A stretch of DNA of 64,000 bases from Massilistercora timonensis (GCF_900312975.1 NZ_LT990039.1:1860001-1924000), one strand, 5' to 3'; positions 34,061 to 42,501 are shown, counted from the first letter of the stretch. The notes: generated from the sequence alone by a model not told the origin. Program-made: numbers and translations.

Positions 34061-35631
34061 TGTACAGCCGCCCCCTTCCGTTCTGTGCGTTCCCGGAATG
34101 CTTTCGCATAAACGGAAAGGTCAGTATAGACGACACTTCCGGAGGGTATCTGTGCACGGCAGTCATCGTTTGCCAGTTCCCGTCCTGCTTTTGCAAGACT
34201 GTAGACAACCTTGAACTGAGAAAACTGATAGCGGTATTTCTGACAGCATTCCTTCATTACCTGGGCGACAAGAGATTTATCCGGATTCTCTGCATCCAGG
34301 AATTGCTCGATTGCACGCAGCTGTTTGGAAATATGCCGTGGATTCTCCTTTTTTATACCGTTGATAAAGTGCTGGAAATCATAACAGTTCCACTTGCTGC
34401 GAAGGCGCTCCATGATCTCGATCCAGTCACCGGATTCCTGTTTCCGGTGTTCCGGAAGCTGATTGATGCTTCCCTTCCGCTCGCTGAGGTTATGGGAACA
34501 GATATAGTTTAACTGTTCATCATAGATATGGATCTTTCCGCTGACAACCTTATACCGCACGGTCTTGAAAGCATAGCTGCGGGGCACGGAATATTTGCAG
34601 GATTTATATAAAACATACGGCAGGGCTGCGATCTCATAAGTACGGAATGTATTCGGCGATGTTTCATATACTGAGGGAAGCAGCGGCTGCATTGCCGCTT
34701 TCTCAATCCCGTTATAAATGTCTGCAGGGATACGCAGAGTAGTGCGGTGGATCCGCCGGTTTTTCCGTTCCAGCCATCCGGGAAGGGAACGCCATACATC
34801 ATCAATGCAGGTGATCTTCCGCGCGCTGAAGAAATTTTTCTTCACGAATCCAACGGAATTCTCAATCGGTCCCTTGCTTTCCGGGTCAGCCTTATTGCAC
34901 ACCCAAAGGCGGATATCCTGTTCCGTACAGAAGTCCTCAAAAGTTCTGGTCTTAATGACCTCGCCATAGGTTTCACTTGAGACAAACACGGCATCCTGGT
35001 CAATGACAAGCTCTTTCGGCCGGCCTCCAAGCTTACAGAAGCACCGATAGATTGCCTGGCAGGCTTCCGCAGAGTTGTATTTATGGTCCTGTGCATAGAC
35101 GCATAAAAAGCGGCTGTAACGCAGCAACAGGCAGATAAAGTGGATCTGCTTTGCCTGTGAGAGTGCCTGCTCGCCGAAATCGATCAGCATCTGTTCGCCG
35201 GGCGGTGTATCAAAAACATAGTCGTACACCCGCCGGTGTTCCGGCTCCCGGTTGACCTGCCCGGAATCCTCGAGATAATGGATGTAATTCCTGAGTGTCT
35301 GTCCATTCCCGGGGAGCTTGTCATAAGTCCCGTTTTCGATGAATTTCTCTTCCAGGACATCATAAACGGATGACATGCAGAAGCTTTTCCCACTGTTGGT
35401 TTCCAGGATCCGAAGGATTGTGCTCCGAAAAGGTTCTGAATCAAAGGTTTTGAGCTTTGCGAGTTTTGCGCCGGGATCATCAGGGACAACATCCATGTCG
35501 TAATACTTACTGATCGTAGGACGGCTCGGCGGCTTTTCGCCGCGCGCCTCATAATAGCGGATGATATCCGTTTTTGTGTAACCCATTAGTTTCAGGTCCT
35601 GTATCTGTTGCATCTGTGTTTTCGTCAGCAT
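34057..35631 (-). CDS. istA: IS21-family transposase IstA
   Basis: The 524-residue transposase starts with a helix-turn-helix (MGYTKTDIIRYYEARGEKPP) and contains the DDE catalytic core: D in MLIDFGEQAL, D in VIDQDAVFV and E in SKGPIENSVGFVKKNFF. I use the ATG at 35631 (MLTKTQMQQIQDLK), preceded by GAGAGGAGAAC; an in-frame extension to 35670 is less likely. The gene appears full length. Confidence 0.93.
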   Translation of the reverse strand: MLTKTQMQQIQDLKLMGYTKTDIIRYYEARGEKPPSRPTISKYYDMDVVPDDPGAKLAKLKTFDSEPFRSTILRILETNSGKSFCMSSVYDVLEEKFIENGTYDKLPGNGQTLRNYIHYLEDSGQVNREPEHRRVYDYVFDTPPGEQMLIDFGEQALSQAKQIHFICLLLRYSRFLCVYAQDHKYNSAEACQAIYRCFCKLGGRPKELVIDQDAVFVSSETYGEVIKTRTFEDFCTEQDIRLWVCNKADPESKGPIENSVGFVKKNFFSARKITCIDDVWRSLPGWLERKNRRIHRTTLRIPADIYNGIEKAAMQPLLPSVYETSPNTFRTYEIAALPYVLYKSCKYSVPRSYAFKTVRYKVVSGKIHIYDEQLNYICSHNLSERKGSINQLPEHRKQESGDWIEIMERLRSKWNCYDFQHFINGIKKENPRHISKQLRAIEQFLDAENPDKSLVAQVMKECCQKYRYQFSQFKVVYSLAKAGRELANDDCRAQIPSGSVVYTDLSVYAKAFRERTERKGAAVQ

Positions 35632-35732
35632 AAAGTTCTCCTCTCTTGTGTACTGCTTACCAGTATACAAGAAGCAAACCGATGCTGACTTCCTCCTGTG
35701 ATAAAACTTGCCACAGAGGATAGAAAGAAGTC

Positions 35733-35865
35733 CTTACCATGGGTTGTAAAAAACTGCTTACTGTGTCATGTAAAAAAGTGCTTACCGTGCAATGTAAAAA
35801 GGTGCTTACTGTACCATGTAAAAAACTCCTTACCATGTGGCTGTAAAATCACCTTACCACGCACA
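35733..35865. repeat. Right-end 24-bp repeat array of the IS21-family element
   Basis: CTTAC(C/T) recurs at 35733, 35757, 35781, 35805, 35829 and 35853, exactly 24 bp apart, in inverted orientation to the left-end array. Intervening cores are GTAAAAA-like. Confidence 0.85.
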
Positions 35866-38194
35866 TATCCGGAAGCAGAGAAAGATTGCGAAGGAAGCGC
35901 AGGTGACCTCTCTGGAGCAATACAAGCTGCAGCCGAATTCTATGCAGTTAGGTTTTATTTCCAATCTTGAAAAGATCCGGGCAGCAGGCGAGACGAAGGC
36001 ACTGCTGATTTCTGCCACCGGAACGGGAAAGACCTATGCCTCTGCATTTGCGCTTCGGGAGGAAGATGCGAAGAAAGTGCTGTTTCTGGTACACAGGGAG
36101 CAGATTGCGAAGCAGGCCATTGCCAGCTATAAAAAGGTGTTTGGAAATACCAGAACTTTCGGTTTGCTTTCCGGCAATTCAAAGGATTATAATGTAGATT
36201 ATCTTTTTTCCACCATGCAAATGATGGCGAAGCAGGAGATCCTTACGAAATTCCGGCGGGATGAATTTGACACAATTATTATTGATGAGGCCCATCGGAC
36301 CGGAGCTGCGAGCTACCAGAACATTATGCAGTATTTTACGCCGAGGTTTTGGCTGGGGATGACCGCTTCTCCGGAGCGTACAGATGCGTTTGACGTGTAT
36401 GATGCTTTTGATCATAATATTGCTTATGAAATCCGTCTTCAGCAGGCGCTCGAAGAAAATTTGCTCTGTCCGTTTCATTATTTTGGTATTACGGATTTGC
36501 AGATTGACGGGGAGACAGTGGATGAAGAAACCGGCCTGAAGGATTTTAACAAACTTACCAGCGATGACCGTGTTGGCTATGTGATCGAACAGATGGAGTA
36601 TTACGGATATTGTGGAAAACGGCCGAAGGGATTGGTTTTCTGCAGTTCCAAGAAAGAAGCCGGAGTATTGAGCGAAAAGTTTAATGGGCGTGGTTACCGT
36701 ACTCTGGCGCTGACTGGGGATGACAGTCAGGAGAAACGGGAGCAGGCGGTGGAGCGTCTGGTGCTGGAAGACGGCGAGGACAAGCTGGATTATATTTTCA
36801 CGGTAGATATTTTCAACGAGGGTGTAGATATTCCGGAAGTCAATCAGGTTATCATGCTGCGACCAACGGAATCCCCAATTGTATTTGTGCAGCAGCTGGG
36901 ACGTGGACTGCGGAAAGCAGATGATAAGGAATACGTGGTGATTCTGGATTTCATTGGAAATTATAAGAATAATTTCATGATTCCGATCGCGCTGTCCGGG
37001 GATCGAAGCTACAACAAAGACAATATCCGGCGGTATGTGCTGGAGGGAGAACGGATTATTCCGGGGTCATCGACGATTCATTTTGATGAAATATCGCGGA
37101 AGCGGATTTTTGCGGCTATTGACAGTGCGAATTTCAGCGATATCAAGCTGATCAAAGAGAATTACAAGAATCTGAAAAATAAACTGGGGCGGATTCCAGC
37201 GCTGAAGGATTTTGATGATTATGGGGAAATGGATGCCCTGCGTATTTTTGACAACAACAGTCTGGGTTCTTATTACAAATTTCTGGTCAAATATGAGAAG
37301 GATTATACGGTCAGACTGTCCGCGGCAGAAGAAAAGGTGATTGAATTCATTTCCAGAAAGCTTGCCAGCGGGAAGCGGATCCATGAGCTTGCCATGCTGA
37401 ACCGTATGTTGACTTATCAGCAGGGATTCTTTCGCTTGTGGGAGAAGGATCTGACAGAAGAATATGGGATTAAGTTACAGGATAAAACGATCAAAAATGT
37501 TGTCAATGTAATGACCAATGAATTTCCAACTGGATCCGGCAGAAAGACATATGCGGACTGCGTCTTTATGGAGGAAACGGAAGGCGGAGAGTATGAGCTG
37601 ACTGGTGAATTCAGGAAAATGCTGCGAAATCCGGACTTTTACAAAATTCTGAAAGAACTGGTTGAGTTTGGTGTGTCCAGATATAAAGAGAGTTACAGCC
37701 ACAGATATCAGGATACCAATTTTGTGCTTTATCAGAAGTATACATACGAAGATGTGTGTCGGTTGCTGGAGTGGGAGAATAACGAAGTTCCTCTGAATCT
37801 GGGTGGTTACAAATACGATCGAAAGACGAAGACGTTCCCGGTGTTTATTAACTACGATAAGGAAGAGGACATTCAGGATACCATTAAATATGAAGATCAT
37901 TTTGAAAGTCCCAACAGGCTGATCGCTATATCCAAGCAGAGCCGGACGAAGGATTCCGAGGACGTGCAGAATTTTCTTCATGCCAGAGAGCGGGGCATCG
38001 ATGTGGAGCTGTTTGTTCGCAAGAACAAGGATGACAAGATTTCAAAAGAATTTTATTATCTTGGCCGGATGACAGCCACCGGAAAAGCGGAAGAATTTAT
38101 CATGGCGAATACGGATAAGACGGCGGTGGAGATCGAGTGGGAACTGGACACGCCGGTCCGGGAAGACATTTACGAATATATTGTAAACAACTGA
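35866..38194 (+). pseudogene. 3' part of the interrupted gene: DEAD/DEAH helicase with DUF3427 C-terminus
   Basis: After the element the frame resumes at RKQRKIAKEAQV and runs to 38194. It contains superfamily 2 helicase motifs: ISATGTGKTYAS (Walker A), IIDEAHR (DEAH), TASPERTDAFD, and QQLGRGLRKADDKEYV (motif VI), then a long C-terminal region of DUF3427 type ending in EYIVNN. A GTG at 35837, inside the element, could start translation of this part as a 785-residue helicase without the PLD domain. Whether that product exists is unknown. A NUDIX gene follows 12 bp later. Confidence 0.85.
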
Positions 38195-38206
38195 TGGAGG
38201 AAGGAC

Positions 38207-38602
38207 ATGAAGACAGTGAAGGTAGTGGCGGCGATCATTATACATGAGAATAAAATCTTCGCGACTCAGCGGGGATATGGGGAGTTCAAGGATGGCTGGG
38301 AATTTCCGGGCGGAAAGATCGAGCCGGGGGAGACGCCCCAGGAGGCACTTGCGAGGGAGATTAAGGAAGAACTGGATATTGAGATCGAAGTGAAAGATTT
38401 CCTGGAGACTGTGGAGTATGATTATCCGGCGTTTCATTTGTCCATGGATTGCTTCTTCTGCGTGATCAGGTCGGGAGAGATGGTGCTCAAAGAGCATGAG
38501 GCGGCGAAATGGCTGACGGTGGAGACGCTGGACAGCGTGGACTGGCTTCCGGCGGATCAAGGGCTGGTAGAAGGGATAAGGGAGTACATGCAGTTGCGAT
38601 GA
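38207..38602 (+). CDS. NUDIX (MutT-like) nucleoside triphosphate pyrophosphohydrolase
   Basis: The 131-residue hydrolase shows the NUDIX box GGKIEPGETPQEALAREIKEEL in its first half (residues about 37-58, core G-x5-E-x7-R-E-x2-E-E intact). It is close to MutT/8-oxo-dGTP diphosphatase. TGGAGGAAGGAC precedes the ATG, which lies 12 bp after the helicase stop, so the two are one operon. PLD-helicase-DUF3427 proteins are often found next to or fused with such hydrolases, which hints at a joint role. Confidence 0.9.
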   Translation: MKTVKVVAAIIIHENKIFATQRGYGEFKDGWEFPGGKIEPGETPQEALAREIKEELDIEIEVKDFLETVEYDYPAFHLSMDCFFCVIRSGEMVLKEHEAAKWLTVETLDSVDWLPADQGLVEGIREYMQLR

Positions 38603-38944
38603 TAGCTAATATTTTGTAATGTATGCAGGAAGTCTCTTTTTAGTAAAAAGTGCTTTTAAATCGGAAGTTGTAAAGTCTTAAATAGATGGATTAGAATACT
38701 ATTCGTTTGTCACGGCAGTATCTTGAAAAATCCCGGAAAAGCCAGTAAAATCAATGGTTTTACTTTTGAAAAAAGCGTTTACCACACCACTACTGCACCA
38801 TTTTGATTTGGAATAGAGCCTTGATATGACAAAGAAAAATGGAGGCCAGATGAGCTTTGCATTATTGTAGAATTTTGAGGGGTATTTTGTTATGATATAA
38901 ATTAGGTAGACGCTTTCTACCCAATTTAACAGGGAGGGTATTGC
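38603..38944. other. Gap without a supported gene
   Basis: About 340 bp of AT-leaning sequence. A minus-strand frame (38699-39232) spans it, but it runs through the small plus-strand gene at 39114 and has no ribosome site. I see no clear RNA or repeat here. Confidence 0.45.
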
Positions 38945-39043
38945 ATGGAAAATATCGTGACAGATAGAAGATTTGGAATGTACTTTAGAAGAACTGGTGA
39001 TCCTGGAGCTGATTTGCAAAAACCCGTAGCGTTGATTAGCTGA
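38945..39043 (+). CDS. Possible 32-residue peptide or gene remnant
   Basis: ATG at 38945 follows CAGGGAGGG and opens a 32-codon frame (MENIVTDRRFGMYFRRTGD...). The good ribosome site is the only support; the stop could mark a truncated gene. It lies 70 bp before a small protein gene on the same strand. Confidence 0.3.
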   Translation: MENIVTDRRFGMYFRRTGDPGADLQKPVALIS

Positions 39044-39113
39044 CAGGGTTATATGCCAGATAACAAATGAGACAATTTCAAGTTTTGGGGAAAGAAACTG
39101 GAGGGGATGCGCA

Positions 39114-39428
39114 ATGAACAGATTTTCAGAAAAAGACTGGAAGTTATTCCGCAGCAAGCTTCCCGGCTGGCAGGAAGCGTATATGGAAAAACTAAACCAG
39201 GAATACATTGAGTTATTATCGGGAGAGGGCAATGCCTCGAGTAAATTCTGGGCATTGGAGAAGCGGATCCGGGAAGATCAGAAAGACTGCGGTGTACAGT
39301 GTCATATGAGCAGATCAAATCAGTTTTCCATTATGGTATCCTTGCTGAATGAAGGGGCTATTACGTTTGATGATCTGGAAGAATTCAGTGATGATCTGAA
39401 AGATACGATGAAGCATTTTGCTTTCTAG
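39114..39428 (+). CDS. Hypothetical protein, 104 aa
   Basis: A soluble, mostly helical 104-residue protein (FSEKDWKLFRSKLPGWQEAY at the start, ITFDDLEEFSDDLKDTMKHF at the end). CTGGAGGGG precedes the ATG. It has no membrane helix, signal or known catalytic motif. Its helical, acidic C-terminus and its place beside defence genes would fit a small antitoxin or adaptor, but that is only context. Confidence 0.7.
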   Translation: MNRFSEKDWKLFRSKLPGWQEAYMEKLNQEYIELLSGEGNASSKFWALEKRIREDQKDCGVQCHMSRSNQFSIMVSLLNEGAITFDDLEEFSDDLKDTMKHFAF

Positions 39429-39485
39429 AAGAGAGTGTAAATAGGGGAGGGGAGAGAGGAGTATTTTGCTTTATTTCTTGATTCT

Positions 39486-40145
39486 TCAATTCTCTGGTTG
39501 TTCCTTTATGGATGCAATTTCCGCTTTTAATTGTTCGTTTTCAGATTGGAGATTTTCTTTGTCTGTATTGGCCTTCTGTAGTTGTTCAGATAAGGCCTGG
39601 ATGGTTTGAAGATTTTGTTTATAGCTGTGGTAGAAAGTAGGGAAATATTTTTGGAAAGTCAGAGTTTCTATCTGTTTGTATGTATCTGAATCCGGAGGGA
39701 TGCGTCCGCTCTGCTGATAGAGGATGCGATTAATACTGACTGTTCGTATATCATTCAGTTTTAAAAGTGAGTCGTGGGAGATAAAGGAAAATTCGCTGCT
39801 TTTTAAAAGAAACAGATCGCTATGAGATTCTGGATAGTCTACAGGGTGATAGACATCAAGGTGCTTGAGAGGATTATAAGAAAATATTGGAAGCACATAG
39901 AGCAGTTTTTGTTTGACGCCAATTACGAGTCCCCGGTGTTCATAAGACATTTCAGGGATATAATTTTTCCCGAATTCAAATTGGTATATTTCCCCTTTTT
40001 TGACAGGTTTTTGACGCAATTTTTTCTTTCTGTTTTCGGTCCAGCGGGAATCGGATATAGAAAAGCGGTGAAGTTCATCTGAACTGAACACATTTTCAAT
40101 GACGGACTCATTTATTTTGTTCTGTGCTTTAAGATATTCTTTCAA
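39486..40145 (-). CDS. MazF/PemK-fold toxin-like protein with C-terminal coiled coil
   Basis: The TTG at 40145, 9 bp after GGAG of AAGGAG, gives 219 residues. Residues 49-145 resemble the MazF/ToxN barrel: KKGEIYQFEFGKNYIP, then HRGLVIGVKQKLLYVLPIF, and the closing LKLNDIRTVSINRIL, which matches the 'L-x-Q-I-R-T-I-x-x-x-R-L' ending of MazF toxins. Residues 175-215 form a coiled coil (QALSEQLQKANTDKENLQSE). No protein antitoxin gene adjoins it. Instead a promoter, a hairpin-rich RNA and a terminator lie immediately upstream, as in type III toxin-antitoxin loci. An in-frame extension to 40274 only translates that RNA. Confidence 0.75.
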   Translation of the reverse strand: MKEYLKAQNKINESVIENVFSSDELHRFSISDSRWTENRKKKLRQKPVKKGEIYQFEFGKNYIPEMSYEHRGLVIGVKQKLLYVLPIFSYNPLKHLDVYHPVDYPESHSDLFLLKSSEFSFISHDSLLKLNDIRTVSINRILYQQSGRIPPDSDTYKQIETLTFQKYFPTFYHSYKQNLQTIQALSEQLQKANTDKENLQSENEQLKAEIASIKEQPEN

Positions 40146-40170
40146 TAAGATTTTCTCCTTGGGAATTTGG

Positions 40171-40307
40171 AAATAAAAAGAGTACGGCGCTAACCGTACC
40201 CTGCTCTGGCTGACCAGAGTGACCTCGTCGGTCAAATTATTCTTTCTTAGACGGCCTCGTCGGCCAGGAAACACCTTGCAGGTGTGAAAGACGGTTGAAC
40301 TTTTGTG
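40171..40307 (-). ncRNA. Structured RNA upstream of the MazF-fold gene, candidate RNA antitoxin
   Basis: About 137 nt on the minus strand run from a consensus promoter to a terminator (GTACGG 40199-40194 with CCGTAC 40187-40182, then CTTTTT). The hairpins in order are ACACCT-GCA-AGGTGT, GGCC-GACGA-GGCC, GACC-GACGA-GGTC and CTCTGG-TCAG-CCAGAG. CCGTCT occurs twice (40294-40289, 40254-40249) and CCGACGAGG twice (starting at 40263 and 40231). The loop GACG can pair with CGTC of the repeated CCGTCT. The result looks like a two-copy degenerate repeat of 32-40 nt, similar in size to ToxI-type antitoxin repeats. UCUUUC and GAAAGA can close a multibranch domain. Confidence 0.65.
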
Positions 40308-40313
40308 GATGTT

Positions 40314-40342
40314 ATTATAACGCAGTCAATACTAAGAGTCAA
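40314..40342 (-). promoter_or_regulatory. Promoter of the candidate RNA antitoxin
   Basis: On the minus strand TTGACT (40342-40337) and a perfect TATAAT (40319-40314) are separated by 17 bp; predicted start near 40307. Confidence 0.78.
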
Positions 40343-40410
40343 GATAATAGAGTGTTATTGTTGGATTTATGCTGCGAAAAAAATACGATGGAGAATTTGG
40401 GTTTTTAAAA

Positions 40411-40440
40411 GATATTTTGGTATGTTTTGACCAAAATATC
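40411..40440. promoter_or_regulatory. Perfect 10-bp inverted repeat before the SWIM gene
   Basis: GATATTTTGG (40411-40420) and CCAAAATATC (40431-40440) flank a 10-bp centre, 33 bp before the ATG at 40474. It could be an operator for a dimeric regulator or an mRNA hairpin. There is no T-run, so a terminator is unlikely. Confidence 0.55.
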
Positions 40441-40473
40441 TTCCAGGAGGGACAATTGTAAAGGGGAATTGTT

Positions 40474-42153
40474 ATGAATAACTGGAGAGATTTATTTCAG
40501 GATCATATCCTTGCCCGCGGAGAAATGTATTTCTATGATGGTGCAGTTCAGGAGCTTCATAAAACAGAACACGGATATCAGGCCATTGTAGAAGGGACGG
40601 AGGATTATGAAGTAGAGATTGAGATCGAAGAGGGAGAAGTCTGTGAAATGTACTGTTCCTGTCCCTATGCGGAAGACGGCAGTCACTGTAAACATATGGC
40701 GGCTGTCCTGTATGAGATTGAGGAACAGGATGAGTCAGGGCTTCTGTCAGAGGATGCCTGCTTGGAGCAGCAGGAAAAGGAGCTGGAGGAGCTGATCGAA
40801 AAGCTTCCGGAGAGGGAACTGCGTGCCTTTGTAAAAAAACTGGCCAGAGAGGACAGCGGGATCCGGAGTATGCTTCTGACCAGATATGTAGTGGAAATCG
40901 ATGAAAAGCAGATGAACCGGTTAAAGCAGGGAGTAGACCGGCTTGTGTGGGAATACAGTGATAGGAATGGATTTGTAGATTATCGGAACGCCTGGGATTT
41001 CACCTATGCGATGGAATGTTATCTGGGAGATAAAGTGGATGTCTTGATTGAACGGAGCTGCTGGCGGCAGGCATTTGAACTGACCAATTATGTGTTCCAG
41101 GTAATCGGGAATATAGACATGGATGATTCTGACGGCGGCATTTGTCAGATCGCAAATGCATGTTATGAGAGGTGGGAAGAGATACTGAAGAATTGTCCCG
41201 AAGATGTCAGAAGCGAAATGTTTGCCTGGTTTACCAGCCATTTGTCCTGCGATTATGTCATGGATTATCTGGAGGAATACATAGAAGATTTTTTGATGCG
41301 CGAGTTTCGGGACCGTGAAATGCTGGAGAAGAAACTGAAATATTTGGATGAAATAATTGAAAAACAGGGGCCTTCCACGGATGGAGGAAGTACCTGGAGC
41401 GAACCCTATGGCTATGCGGATAATCTTGTACGGCGGTTGGAAGTTATGGAGCAACTGGGTTATTCAGAGGAAGAAATACACGAATATCGCAGGAACTACT
41501 GGAGATTTTCAGCAGTAAGAAAACTGGAGATCCAGGAGAATCTTGACCGTGGAAATCTGGATGAGGCGATCCGGATCTTGCTGGAAAGCAAGGAACTGGA
41601 CAGGGAGTATTCGGGGCTGGTTGCCGGTTATAGCGAGCAATTGATCTCTATTTATGAAAAGCAGGCAGATAAGAAAGCGTACAAAGAGGAACTCGTATAC
41701 TATGTTCTAAAGTGTCCACAGCATGAGTTGACATATATTCGGAAATTGAAAAAGGTCTGTACAGATAAAGAGTGGGAGCAGTACCGGGAGCAGATCCTGC
41801 AGGGGCCAAGGAATTTTGTGATCCGCTATCCGCTTATGGAGGCGGAAGGAATGTATGAACGTATGCTGGAGTGCCTGAAGAAAGAGGGATTTGTCCTTAA
41901 TCTTGACAGATATGAAAAAGTGTTGAAAGAGAAATTCCCGGAGCAGGTGCGGGATCTTTATATTTCTTATCTGCACAGAGAAGCAGAAACAGCCAGTGAC
42001 AGAAACCGATACAGGGAACTGATGAAATATCTTAAGAAGATCAGCGAGTATCCCGGTGGGCGAGAAAAGGCGGTCGGGATCGCGGAGAACTGGAGGACGA
42101 AGTATTACCGCAGGAGAGCCATGATGGATGAAATGAGGAAGGCAGGATTTTAG
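40474..42153 (+). CDS. SWIM zinc-finger protein
   Basis: The 559-residue protein has an N-terminal SWIM zinc-binding motif, C61-S-C63 followed by C72-K-H74 (CSCPYAEDGSHCKH), and a long helical remainder rich in acidic residues and TPR-like helices. SWIM proteins bind DNA or proteins and often accompany SNF2 helicases, but none is here. GGGAATTGTT lies before the ATG. No catalytic motif is visible. GC content is intermediate. Confidence 0.82.
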   Translation: MNNWRDLFQDHILARGEMYFYDGAVQELHKTEHGYQAIVEGTEDYEVEIEIEEGEVCEMYCSCPYAEDGSHCKHMAAVLYEIEEQDESGLLSEDACLEQQEKELEELIEKLPERELRAFVKKLAREDSGIRSMLLTRYVVEIDEKQMNRLKQGVDRLVWEYSDRNGFVDYRNAWDFTYAMECYLGDKVDVLIERSCWRQAFELTNYVFQVIGNIDMDDSDGGICQIANACYERWEEILKNCPEDVRSEMFAWFTSHLSCDYVMDYLEEYIEDFLMREFRDREMLEKKLKYLDEIIEKQGPSTDGGSTWSEPYGYADNLVRRLEVMEQLGYSEEEIHEYRRNYWRFSAVRKLEIQENLDRGNLDEAIRILLESKELDREYSGLVAGYSEQLISIYEKQADKKAYKEELVYYVLKCPQHELTYIRKLKKVCTDKEWEQYREQILQGPRNFVIRYPLMEAEGMYERMLECLKKEGFVLNLDRYEKVLKEKFPEQVRDLYISYLHREAETASDRNRYRELMKYLKKISEYPGGREKAVGIAENWRTKYYRRRAMMDEMRKAGF

Positions 42154-42225
42154 GGATTGGGGAATTAACCCTTGAATAACTCCCCATCCCTCCGCATAGA
42201 TTGTAAAAACAAACTATGCAGGGGG
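42153..42225 (+). promoter_or_regulatory. Overlapping hairpins in the spoIIID leader
   Basis: A first hairpin pairs GGGATTGGGGA (42153-42163) with TCCCCATCCC (42181-42190, one bulged T). A second pairs CCCTCC-GCATAG-TTGT (42188-42204) with ACAA-CTATGC-GGGGG (42209-42225). They share CCC at 42188-42190, so they partly exclude each other. The second stem holds AGGGGG (42220-42225), which is the ribosome site 7 bp before the spoIIID TTG start. Confidence 0.55.
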
Positions 42226-42232
42226 ATTTTTC

Positions 42233-42493
42233 TTGAAGGATTATATTGAAGAGCGGGCGTTGGAGATCGCGGATTATATTATTGAACATAAGGCCACGGT
42301 GCGGCAGACGGCGAAGCGGTTTGGGGTGAGCAAGAGTACCATACATAAGGACGTTACCGAGCGTCTCCGGGAGATCAACCCCGCCCTGGCATCAGAAGTC
42401 CGCAAGGTTCTGGACGTGAACAAATCCGAGCGCCACATCCGGGGCGGCCTTGCCACCAGAGAAAAATACCGGCATCAGCAGGTGCGAGCATAA
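42233..42493 (+). CDS. spoIIID: Sporulation transcriptional regulator SpoIIID
   Basis: Mother-cell DNA-binding protein that adjusts sigma-E gene expression. The 86 residues align along their length with Bacillus SpoIIID: DYIEERALEIADYIIE, the helix-turn-helix VRQTAKRFGVSKSTIHKDVT, ERLREINPALASEV and the basic SERHIRGGLATREKY. It starts at TTG 42233, using AGGGGG at 42220. The leader can fold over that site. A downstream diguanylate cyclase is convergent. Confidence 0.95.
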   Translation: MKDYIEERALEIADYIIEHKATVRQTAKRFGVSKSTIHKDVTERLREINPALASEVRKVLDVNKSERHIRGGLATREKYRHQQVRA

Positions 42494-42501
42494 ACTTTGC
42501 G

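Larger units (their letters stand above)
33119..35865 (-). mobile_element. Complete IS21-family insertion sequence, about 2.75 kb
   Basis: The element runs between two copies of TATCCGGA (33111-33118 and 35866-35873), an 8-bp target duplication. Its ends are TG...CA (TGCAAATG at the left, GCACA at the right). It carries istA and istB on the minus strand with a 4-bp overlap, and arrays of 24-bp repeats inside each end. Both genes look intact, so it may be active. It interrupts the PLD-helicase gene. Confidence 0.93.

Noticed and set aside
33150-35865. Regular 24-bp repeats resembling a CRISPR array
   Set aside because: Repeat unit and spacer are too short and the arrays lie inside both ends of an IS21-family element in inverted orientation; there are no cas genes.
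38699-39232. 177-codon minus-strand frame
   Set aside because: It overlaps a better supported plus-strand gene at 39114, lacks a ribosome site and shows no family pattern.
40146-40274. N-terminal extension of the MazF-fold protein by 43 residues
   Set aside because: The extension runs through the hairpins and terminator of the upstream RNA, and the TTG at 40145 has the better ribosome site.
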